Shown one piece after another: positions 12,617 through 23,800 of a DNA stretch of 64,000 nt. This DNA is from Onchocerca volvulus (taxonomy: Eukaryota; Nematoda; Chromadorea; Rhabditida; Onchocercidae). The first letter of the stretch is position 1, and every line of letters begins with the position of its first letter. Both the position numbers and the translations under genes were made by a program. The DNA is taken from positions 12,548,398-12,612,397 of the forward strand of contig HG738139.1 of assembly GCA_000499405.2 (NCBI GenBank), given 5' to 3'. The notes beneath the pieces were generated by a model. The model worked only from the letters and a program-made list of their open reading frames with translations, had not been told where the DNA came from and did no database searches.

Positions 12617-13406
12617 TTTCGAAAGAAGTCAACGAGAAACTGAACAGCAATCACCCATTCAAAATATCTCTACGAGAGGTTTCCATCTTCTCTGAGTTAG
12701 CTTTTAGGACACCTGCGTTAAGTTTGACAGATTGTGCCGTCCCGGTCGAGTTTTTCGCTAAGTAACTTTTTTCGTGCAAATTAGAAAAGTTATCGAGTAA
12801 TTTAAATTAAATCAACAATTTCAAAACGCATATAATGCTTCAATTTTCGTTTTACTAAACAAATGAAAGAATCGATGAAAAAACGGATTGGTGTGAGATG
12901 ATTTATTGAACAGGAGCGTGTATTGATATGGATTGGAAAAAAGCAGAGATATCACAATCGATTTAGATTGCATCAATATGAAATCAAGTTCAAAAGCTGG
13001 TTTCTCACTCTTAATTTCAAAATGGAATAGGAAATTTTCACTTCCTCTACTCATCCAAATAATTCAAGTCCTTTTATGATTTGATCTATATGGATTTTAT
13101 CATAGCATTTAACTAAAATTTTAATTTGGTTACACTTTCACTGCACAGGATGAAATATATCCAACAGACTAATTTTACATATCATATCAACAATAATATT
13201 GTTTATGTAAGTTGTTGATACAACATTTTTCAAGAAGTTATTTATATCATAATTCTTTTGATAACAATTATTGCAGACATGATGGTAATGTAGGAAGTAC
13301 ATTCAATCTTCGAAATCAGGTTGCTAATGATATCTTGTGGTTATTAGCTGATCATATTTACATGAGTCGTTATCATCTTGTTAAACAGAATAATAATCAT
13401 AAATGA
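12211..13406 (+). CDS. Small secreted protein, 90 residues, two exons, unidentified
   Basis: Exon 1 is 12211-12353 and exon 2 is 13277-13406. The donor (CTT|GTAAAG, phase 2) and acceptor (ATTGCAG) agree exactly in phase. The product begins MKHILVFLLNLIFSSIL, a clear signal peptide, followed by a mature region with two cysteines (at about residues 30 and 47) that could close one disulfide loop containing FRRIRHN with an internal dibasic pair. The C-terminal half, from exon 2, contains NQVANDILWLLADHIY, an amphipathic helix, and ends NNNHK. An upstream Met at 12163 is in frame but would precede the signal peptide with polar residues, so 12211 is preferred. Size, dibasic site and Cys loop suggest a peptide-hormone-like or other small secreted factor; I recognise no family. 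Exon 1 lies in intron 1 of the THADA-like gene, whose first exon lies in this gene's intron, on the other strand. No transcript evidence. Confidence 0.5.
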
Positions 13407-13558
13407 AACAGTAAAATGATATGATATCTGTTACCATTGAATTTGTCATTCTGCATCTTTGATGCCGAAAATTAAAGTAGTACTGGGGAAAATTCCTTGA
13501 GATATCGATATAAGAACGGTGAATAAATGGAAAAAGATAATATTACGATCGTCAACAA

Positions 13559-15520
13559 TCATTTTTTGATATCAATTATGCCATTTTCACAGTGATCACC
13601 AGTGAAACCTAATTGACACATGCAGGTAAACTTCGTTGATGTACCAATACATAATCCTTTGCCATTACAATCTCTTGTTGAATCGCACGGACCTAAAAAC
13701 CAACGATATGAAAAATTTACAAAATTTCCTGAGATAGAAATTTACAAGTAAAATCAAACAATTTTTGTACGGGATGTATTTTTGCTTTAGACTAAATATA
13801 TCCAGTAGGTGATCAAGCATAACAAATTCAGAATCCACAGTACATTGGACCATCTGTGTTTTTTAATCAGAATAAAAAAGTAGCAGCTGCAAAAATTTAT
13901 ATAAATAAAAATGTAAATGTTCGTTGTGGCTTTTGACAGAGCGTTGCAAATTTTTACCGATTGCTTTGAAATTTTGATACAACGTTGCATTCGAAATGGC
14001 GCGCGTTTTTGTATAGACCTACTTTTTTTTTTTAAACTGTCCATAAAGATAAACATGTTTACCGCCAAAACGCTCTGATTAACAGATAAACAAAGTGAGA
14101 TCAATCAGTCATTGATTAACTGCTAGAAAATGGATAACTAAGGTGAGGACAAAGGTGTTGATAACAGACCACAAGAATATGTCAACTGGAAGTGAAATGA
14201 AAAGAAGGTATTGTAAAAAGTGTCTAAAAAATTAGTTGTGATTCTTTGATAATGAAAGTTAGAAATTATTAGAATAGTCTAAACTGATGATGGAACAAAG
14301 AAATGAACGAACTAGTCTCGCAGTGTAGTCCACTGTAACCAATTTTGCAAATGCAAAAATTAGTATCATTGGTACCAATACATGTACCTCGATGATTGCA
14401 TATTTCATCATCACAGATCTAAAATGTTGCAAAAACTATTAAATCGGTGAAATAGCAGCCATAATTGCAAACGAATGAACTAGAAAATTTAAAAAAAAAA
14501 AAAAGAAAAATAAAACATCTAGTCATTCTCGAGAAACAAGTTTAGCTTGAATTAATAGTGGTAATATAATGAAAACAACAAATTTTAGTTGGAGCACCAA
14601 TTCGCTTCAAAATATCTATCGATCAGAAAACTAATTAGTGGACTTTGCGTAATAACTTAATATTGCTATGTATCATAATATTAATTCTCCAAATATAATC
14701 TTTATTCATAATTTATGTTAGACTTTGTCCGAATAACTGGAATACAAATGTAATTAAAAATATAAGTAAACGATATCGTGATGAGAATTATCTAAAGACA
14801 GGCAAAGAATAAGACAGTTTATGATGTATCTACTTTCATCTGGAGAATTTTTCAGGATATGTTTCATCCTGAATTTCCGAAAACGTTCACTTTCGTTAAA
14901 AAAAGCTAAACTAGCATAATTAAGGAAAAATATTGCAACTAAAATAAATAATAATTTACCGATTCTTCGTCAGTTTTGAGAAGATTTAAACTTTTCGTTG
15001 GCGTCTGAAAATATTTGCCATTTTAAATGTTTAAACATTTCCATAATTATAATTCGGTTTTAAAAAAAAACTATTGTAGAGTAAAATTTTGCAAATTACT
15101 GGAATATCTGGACTAAGAATCCGGATATTCCAGTATTTGCAAAATTTAAGATATTTCGCTGAATTATTAAGAATACACATAATCCTACTTACCTTATCAG
15201 TTGGCTTAGTCTTCATTTCCATATCTTTTTTTGTTTCCTTCGTATCTCTTTGCATTTCTTTCTGGAATTGTTCGATTATGCATTAGATATGAAACTTTAG
15301 ATTATTTTCTTACTTTACATCATTTAAATCTGCTATTGATTAATATCATGAATTTAATTCCAAACTTAATTTTAGATCTAATTTCTAAACTATTGATTTA
15401 CAAAATTGTTTTTTATAAGCTGTACAAAAGATTTATGTTTAATCTAGAGCTTACTTGTGGATATGCAATCGTTTCGCTGAATAGAATGAAAAATGTTGTA
15501 AGAATCAAACAATATAGCAT
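13559..15520 (-). CDS. Secreted protein with two EGF-like domains, 139 residues, five exons
   Basis: Exons: 15520-15455, 15261-15193, 15004-14960, 14418-14313, 13692-13559. Lengths 66, 69, 45, 106 and 134 nt join in phase (0, 0, 0, 1) to a TGA stop at 13559-13561. Exon 1 encodes only a signal peptide (MLYCLILTTFFILFSETIAY). Exons 2 and 3 encode a Lys/Glu/Asp-rich linker of ~38 residues with no cysteine. Exon 4 encodes the first EGF-like domain (CNHRGTCIG, then CICKIGYSGLHC) and exon 5 the second (CNGKGLCIG, then CMCQLGFTGDHC), each with six cysteines in the EGF pattern. No transmembrane segment follows, so the protein is probably exported and may act as a ligand or matrix component; the receptor is unknown. 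One domain per exon is typical of EGF modules. The long minus-strand frame at 13787-14104 is repeat-derived and lies in intron 4. Confidence 0.75.
13898..14024 (+). repeat. Dispersed repeat, copy 1 (in intron 4 of the EGF-like gene)
   Basis: Begins TATATAAATAAAAATGTAAA and contains ACCGATTGCTTTGAAATTTT. It matches 26407-26531 in the same orientation. The layout (a TATATAAATA start, an ATGTAAATGTTCGTTGT block, then an ACCGATTGCTTTGAAATTTT block) resembles short fragments found near Helitron-type elements in other invertebrates, but that parallel is from memory and weak. No coding capacity. Confidence 0.6.
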
Positions 15521-17898
15521 TGTTATTTGCTTCCACAAAATTATGAACAAATGCGAGAATATTATATTACACGTCCTGAGAATACTATATTACCTAAATT
15601 GTGTTGTTGTTTTCCTAAAAATGAAATTTCCTCCATAATTTCCCGAAAAGTTTCAAGCATTATTTATCAACAAATAAATAATTTAAAGAACGCATTGTGA
15701 TCGTAAATTTAAAAAAAAAAAAAAAAAAAAGTCATGTTGCTATGTATCAGAAGGATATTTCATCGATGAAGAAACACGGTAACATCGTCTTCTACAAGTA
15801 ACTTAGACACAAATATGATGTGTAATAAATTTCTTCTGATTTCGAAACTCTCCATTTATCTGTTCAATGATGAAAAGAATTGTCCTAATTTTCAAGAATG
15901 AACATTTTTATTTCGTTCCGTAATTCTTCTAGTTTCTTTTTTTTTTTTTTTTTTTCTTCTCACACCATTTACTGACCTTATTCGGCCTGTTACATTTCAA
16001 TTCTTGATGAAATATTCCAGAATTTGGGACATTTTTGTTCATAAACCATCATTTCCTAACGAAAGGAAATAGATGCGTTTTACGGATGATGACGATTTTT
16101 CATTCAGCAAATAATATGACGTACTATAAATTCCACGTCCGTTATTCAATTCTCCAGGTATGGAATAGACAACGTTATTATTCATGCCAACTTGAATGTA
16201 AGGGATTTTTTTTTAAATCAAACAAAATCTTAGATTCTTATTTGAAATCTTGAGTTTTGTTTGTTTAAAAATTGGATTAGTGGAAAAAATCTTCAATATG
16301 TCATAAAAATTTTGAAAAAATTGTGTGATTGGATCAAAAAAAAAAAAAAATTGGAACTTTAAAATGATCAAACTTCTAGAATTTTGAGGGTTCGTATTTC
16401 TACAGGTTTCTAAAATTCTGCTATAGACAGATTAATCATTCCTTCAAGCCTGATTTTGAATTCTTTAAAACAATTTGATAATTAAAAAGCTAATGGCGAT
16501 TATTTCAAAATACCTCTATCCTTTATTCTTAATGTGTTTTTATTTTGACATTGAAAGCCATCATTCAATCACATTTATCTCATTCTATAAATATAAAAAT
16601 CAAATGTATCAATGAAATATTCTCAAATGACAAACCAAAAGAAAGAAAGCAAAGTAATATGAATATAACTGAATTGAAAAAAAGAAAAAAATGAAAGTAT
16701 TACATAAAATGAGGAAAATTATAAGCAAAATCTACAAGAAAAATTAGAAACAAATACTCATTTGACGAGGGAAATATTTTAATAATAAAATACCTAACAC
16801 ATAACACATACACACAACACACGTCTGAGAAGAGCTCGTGTTCAGCGGATACCAAAAAAAGTTACAAATAAAATGCATTTTACACAAAAGATGAAAAATA
16901 ACAGAAAGAGAACAATAACACGGGTATCATTTACTCACAACATTTCCAATAATCATTTTTGAAATTTGAATTAAACAATAGAAATTTTTCAAAATTTCAA
17001 AACAATTAAAATGTTAAAGCAACTTGCACATGATGTATTGGAGAGATAATTTCGAACATCATTTGATAATGAATGAATGAATGTGCAAGAAATTGAAAAA
17101 TGTTCAATTTATATATTTTTTTTAAAATATTATTCTAGAATAGGGCGAATTTCCCACTTTCCCATAAGCCGTTACAGCAATGAAGCGTGAAATTTTTTAT
17201 AATTTAAAAAAGAGGACATTCTTAGAAGTCGATAAAGAAAAGAAATGAATAGTGCGAAATAAACAAACATAAATTTATCTTTCGATGCATTTTTCCGATT
17301 TTTTCTGCAAATTTCGGAAATGTTTGTAGTTCATTTCACATAATTTCTCATTAAAATGAAATCAGAAAAATGAATCATTTCGAATTCGTTACATTTCAAA
17401 ATTTAAAAAATGAAGAGAAAAATTACAATATACAGATAAAAATTGATATACTAACTAGTGCATATGTACAATTTTTTAAATAATTTCTTTGCTTCGATCA
17501 CTCTATGCTCTAATTATCATAACAAAAAATTCCATTATAAACGCAATATAAAATTGACATAGTCGCAAATTATATCAGCTTTTCCACATCGAGATAGTGC
17601 AAATTAGAAATAGTTACAGAAATATCAAAAAAAAAAAAAATTTATACAAAGAGATGATTCTTAAGTTTACACATTCATACCACACCAAGAATCGCAAAAA
17701 AACTATAAAAAGAAAAAATTATTCCGAAAGATTCTAAAATTTCGAAAAATGTTGAAGATTCAAATAGTTGGAACGCATTATCAGAAAAGAACTTTGAGTG
17801 AAACGAAAATAAAGATTTCTTAAAAGTTTCCGAATCGATTTGCATCAGTGTATTATGATCATCAGTAAATTCAAAAAAAAAAAAAAAAGGAGATAAGC
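15521..17898. other. Intergenic and 3' flanking DNA between the EGF-like gene and the RhoGAP gene
   Basis: This stretch should hold the upstream region of the EGF-like gene and the 3' UTR of the RhoGAP gene, both on the minus strand. It is AT-rich with T-tracts near 15940 and A-tracts near 15715, 16340 and 17627. The plus-strand frame 15231-15638 is antisense to the signal-peptide exon and is not a gene. I see no other coding exon and no RNA gene. Confidence 0.5.
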
Positions 17899-20800
17899 TC
17901 ATAATTGGTCATCACCTGAAGAAGGTAGAACTTCACTTGGCAATATCAGATCATCGTCTGATCCGGTTGACGATGATGAACTTTCATCTGTAGATATAGG
18001 TACCGTTGCTCCACGAGTGGTACCATTGTCCTCACTTGCAATTTTCTCTCCTTCAAAAGTGTTATCTTCCATAAATATCGTTGAAGAACGTCGAAAACTA
18101 TTCTTTAACCATCGAGCTAATTTGTTTACTTTAGTACCAATATCTGAATGTACGTTTTCGGTATGCAAGTTGAATGATGCATTACTTTTACGCTTCATTT
18201 CTTCTCGTAAAATCTGAAATATTATTTATCATTAATGTATGATAAATTTCATAAAATCACAAAAATGATCATTTCAGAACTTATTTATCTTTTCAGGAAT
18301 CTGATTCATTCGAAGATTCATTCTTTATCCTCAGACTAACAGCATAATTCCTTTGAAATGAAAGCAAAAAAAGGAATCTCTTATCGTAAGATAAACATCG
18401 CGAACTAATTTATTACAGCAATTTGAAATAAACTTTCCAAAAAACGTGAATTATGATTACCTGATCTATATCGCTGAGTGTATGTCGCCTCCAAAGCTCT
18501 CGTCGATTACTCATTTTAATTCGTGATTTTACTTTTGCTTTAGATTCATCAACAGATAGATTTCTATCGTATTGCGTTGATGGAATTGGCACTACATCCG
18601 TTTCGGATTCCACAAATGCCATATGAGACCGACGAAGCTATAAAAAAGTACACTCAGAAATGACCATATATTAAATCAAAAAGCGATGTTTGTTTGCATT
18701 CAAGTTATCAAAATTCCACTGAATTTGAAGAATTGCTTCTTTCAAATTCAGTATAATTTCATTCCACTTCAAATTTAATTTACATGAATCAAAATTCTCC
18801 GCCCGAATACTATTTCATATATTATTTTCATTATACTATTCAATCTGATGACAAAATGTGAATGAATTAAAAAGTAACTTGCAATACCTTTGGTTTACTT
18901 TCCGAATGTTTCGTCTCAGTGATAGGTAAATATTGGCACGACGAAGATATGACATTGGTCGAATCTCTGGAACCACTGTAACAATCTTCACCGGTGGATG
19001 ATGCTGTTCCTTGATGAGATTGTTTGAAAAATTCAGAAATTCCGGAGGAAAAATTAAGCTGCTTTATCTAAACAAAAAATTAATTACTGAAAATGAAATT
19101 TCCCTGAATACTGAAGATCAAAAAAAGGAAGGTTAAGATTTGTTTTCATGCAAGAAAAAAATGCAGAATCATGATGAAATCCAATTAAGTCAATAGAACT
19201 TTATATAATAATTGGCGTATGGAAATTCTCTACTGAATGACGTAAAGAATAAACGTGAGATTACTAGGTATCAATTATATCATCTGTTTTATTTCTATAG
19301 AAAAAACGGAATTCTTTAATTAATTGACGTATCAAATAAATGTAATATTAATGACTACTGACTATACCGACTTTACTTTTGCATAAAAATCAAAAATTTC
19401 GTACAAACTTACTTCTACAGATTCTAAATCAGGATGCCTGGGTGATGTACTAGCATTTCGGGTATACGGAGATAAATCACTGGACGCGTAATCGCTACTT
19501 GCAGCAGTCAAATGATCAACGCAAGATACGGTAACAGGAATAGTCAAAGGCGCAGATGACGTGGTACTATAATCAGATGTCAATGATAGGGCATCCGTGG
19601 ATGAAAAATCTTCCGCCGTTGTTTTCAATATTGGTGCTGATTTCTGGAAAAATGCAAACTTCAATATAATTAAGTTTTTCTCTTAATTATTTAACTTGAT
19701 AGGATAACAAAATTAATGAAATTAGTTTCAAATAGTAGTACAATACCTCCACATGAGTCTTCTGCGTTAGAGAATGCTTTGTCTTCATTCCCATATCAAC
19801 ATCACGTCTTTCAAGTGCAGTAGAAGCCCATCCCTGAAGCTGTTGTAAACGTCGAATCTTTTCACGTGTTTCAGCGCTCAGAACATCAAGAGCTGGCGCA
19901 GATGCCAAATTCAGATGCCGAGAATGATTAACAAGATCATCGAGATCAGCATCATCATCCAAATCTGCATCTGTGCCAGCGATAAAAATTCGTCGTGCGG
20001 AATAAATTTTCTGGAATTCAAAGAAAACTATTCTCATTCAGATATAAACAAAAAAGATACTGGCATTTTAGAATAATATATTTATTGCAGTGAAAATCAT
20101 GAATGAAAGAAATCGTATCCATTCTACGTGAAATTCACTGATTTTATCATATGAATTTCACAATGAATTCAAAAAAAATCTTACGTATAATTTTTTTAGT
20201 TACTTTTCTATTGCTCGAAAAACATTGTTAAAATATACAAAAATAATCAAAAGCAAAAATTAATATCGATCGAAATTGCTTCGACTACAAGTGAAACTAA
20301 AAATTCATTTGAATAATCAAAAAATAGAATGTGATTAATGTGAAACGGACTTTCTGCCTTCGACGTCTCATTTCATCTGCTTCGGTATATCCCATATTTT
20401 GATCTTTTATTTCAGATAAATTGAGGGGAGATGATACTGTATGAGATGTAGAATCATGCGATGAACCAAGTGAAGGCGAATGATCTGCTGATGAACTGGT
20501 ACCAGTGTATTGTTGCGAAGACTTCTTGACTGGCATTTGCTGTTGACGTGAAGCTATTTCGGCATCAATATCACGTTCCTACAAATGTTGAGAGATAAAA
20601 ATTCGACAAAATACGGCATCAATCAAAGTGAATAGTAAAAGGATGGAAAAAATGACTTTATTGACCTCTCGGTTCATATCCCAAAAATACATCCTTGACC
20701 TCTCGGTTCATATCTCAAATATATCCTATTTTTTTGCTAGATTTCAAAAATACTCCAGCAGATATCATCTGGTAAAAAAATATGGAAACTGACAATTTGA

Positions 20801-23800
20801 ATAATACAAACTTGATAAGCTCCCGTAATTGATTGTTCACAGGTACTAGCAGAACTATCCGATATCTTCCCGGTAACTTTGCTTACATTCGTCGTAGATG
20901 GAATACTTGGAGCATAAATTGACTGTTCACGCATTTTCTTTCGCTTTTCACGTTTCGAATTGCGTCGCACATTCAAAATTTGTTTGATCTAAAACTGATA
21001 CAAATTTACTTCAGTCACCTATGAATAATTTATAGCAATCGTATTTTTGTCAATTTTATCAAAAATATTGCTTTGCATTAATTATTAAATAATTTTTAAT
21101 ATTAAATGTTTGCTGAATCGTTACGATTACCTTTCCACTTTTTTGAGCATCCATTAGAGCAATCGCTTCAGCTTCATTAACTCGTCTAATTAAATTATGC
21201 ATATCGTTGAATGATGTACTCATAATACTGGAATCATTTTCACTACTACCACCAACTGCAAGATTACTGCCTGCAGCAGAATCATTTGATGCAGCTATCT
21301 GCGGTGGTACTTCATCTTCCGCTGTACTTTCATCATCAAACATCCAATCGTACTGTAAAATGAAAATTTTTAAAAAATTCAAAAAATAAAATTAAAAAAA
21401 ATATGCGAATGACAAATAGAATAATCAAAAGATGAAATAGTTATGATTTGAAAAACTTTGAAAGCATATAATGAAATGATATAATTCGTCCGTTTGAATT
21501 ATGAATTTTGCCGAAAGAATAAAACTTTAATTTTGAATAAAATCAATAAGAATTGAAGAAATATCATACATAAGTAATGAATGTTTCAATAATTTTGCAT
21601 TGATCAGACATATGTGTCACCATTGTAGCCATATTATCATCGCTTGGCCTTACAATCGATGGACCAAACATCAACGCCAAATTACGCGTTTCCATCTATG
21701 AAATATGATCAAATAAAATTTCAAAAAAAAAAAGCCTAAATTTTATCGCAAATCTTTAAATAAATACCAATCAAGCTTATGTTTGAATCTTTGCAGATTA
21801 TGAACAGAAATTTCGTTTGAAAAAAAAAAGTAATATATGAAAGAGAATATAATGTAATAGGAAATTAATAGTAATAATTCAATAATTAATTACCTTATTG
21901 ACATCACTATGTCCAACCACATCTCTTAAATGACCCATCAAATATTTCAACGTTTCATAATGAGCAGCAGGAAGCTTACGAGACTGTAAAATAAGCATGT
22001 ATTATATCATTTCTTTCTCATGCAACAATTTAATTATAATTATGCTTTATCCTAAGAATACATTTGTTTTCAAATTAAAAAAAAAAAATCAGTTTCTTTG
22101 ATATTCTCAAAGTTTTCTAAAAAATATTATTTATCAAAAAGATCGCAATAATTACAAATAACAAAAATTTTCACTGATCCTTTAGAAGAGATATGATTTA
22201 CCAAATGGCGAAGTTTTCGTAATCGCTGCGGATGCGAAACGATTCGATTTGCGTCAATATAAAATGGATATAATTTATCTGTTAGCAATGGTTCGGGCAA
22301 TTTACGTAAGAACATTTTTAGCAAGCTACTAACAACATTTACATCATTCCATCTAGGATCCGTGAAATCGATCTGAAAAAAAGATCGTATCGTTGAAGAA
22401 AATTTTATTTTTGGATTTTTCCGATTGAAAAAAAAAAAAAAAAAATCTTATATAACCTATCTAATGGATGAATTAAACTTCACGACTGTTTGAATGGCTA
22501 ACATTTTAAGCATCTGCAGAAAATCTTCATCGTCATTTTTGTTGGATGTCACACAAAAATGACGATGGATCGAATGCTAGTACTGAATATCAACGGAACT
22601 ATCTTATTATTTAGTATGGTACTTGAAAAAAACTTTTTAGTGTTCTATTTGATGCAAAAAATAATTTCATGACAAGTTAAATGATTTTTCTTAACTGAAC
22701 TCAAACTATATTATTCATGCATCAAACAATGACTGACACAATGAAAGGTCATACCTTTCTTTCATCTTTTTTCATAAATTTCGTCAACTACTTTCACTTT
22801 TAAAGGTCAAGAATTTTCTTTTTTTTTTGAATAGTTTAAATGTTTACATTTTCAAAGCCACCATTAAGTGTTTCTTTCAAAGCATTTACAGCAGCTGTAT
22901 TGCCTGGAATTCGATAAATACCAACAGTATCCATACCATTTGCTTCCACTACTTTTACACATACTCTGACAAGTAATGGAACCAACTGTAAGAATTTAAT
23001 TTAAAAAAAAAAAAAAAAAAAAACTCGAATTTCTCAAAATTTGGGAAATAATATAAATGAAAAGCACGATAAATTATCTTATCTTCTTTTTTTTTTTTTT
23101 TTTAATGCGATACAAATTATTGCTACTTCACATTAATTCATTATTGCTTACATAGTTAGGAATATTGAGGATGCATTTTTAGGATGAAAAAAAGAAAAAA
23201 TGTTAGGAATCCAAAAAACTGAGGAAAATCTCAATGTCAAAAATACAAAATTTGTAATCAACAAAAACAACAAACAATTTTATTTTCAATGATGCAAGTA
23301 TTAGACAAGCTATATATAACCTATTTTTATTTATGGTACCCTCTTAATCCACGACCTAATTTTAATTATGATAGTTTCCTGATATGCGCTTAATCCTCAT
23401 CATACATCGTTCAGAGTTACAACAATATAACAAAATCTAAAAAAAGGATTAATAACTCTCAAACTGAAATATTCTTCATTAAAGTTCGTATGCGTTCTTA
23501 TTCTTTTATTTTCCTCTTTCCTAGTTGTCACGTCACGTAATGTTGCCTAAGTAATTCTAAACGTGTGAATCATAAAACAGAATAAATTGTAAATGGACTG
23601 ATACAACTGAAACAAAAATTAAGCAAACATTTGGAAAACGTGATGCTTATCAAAAACTGGTTTAAATTACATAATCTGAAAACGAAAGATAGGTTTCCTA
23701 CGATTATTTTATGAAACAACAAGAAAGAACTTACATCACCATCACCTTTTGTTGGATAATCGACGATTTTTTGGCCCAGTGCAGATGTATGCTGGATAGG

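Noticed and set aside
12821..13054. 77-codon minus-strand frame upstream of the THADA-like gene
   Set aside because: Low-complexity Phe/Ser/Leu product with no splice link to the THADA-like first exon.
13787..14104. 105-codon minus-strand open frame
   Set aside because: It overlaps the dispersed repeat in intron 4 of the EGF-like gene.
15231..15638. 135-codon plus-strand open frame
   Set aside because: It is antisense to the signal-peptide exon of the EGF-like gene, is Leu/Ile-rich from AT bias, and has no splice or domain support.
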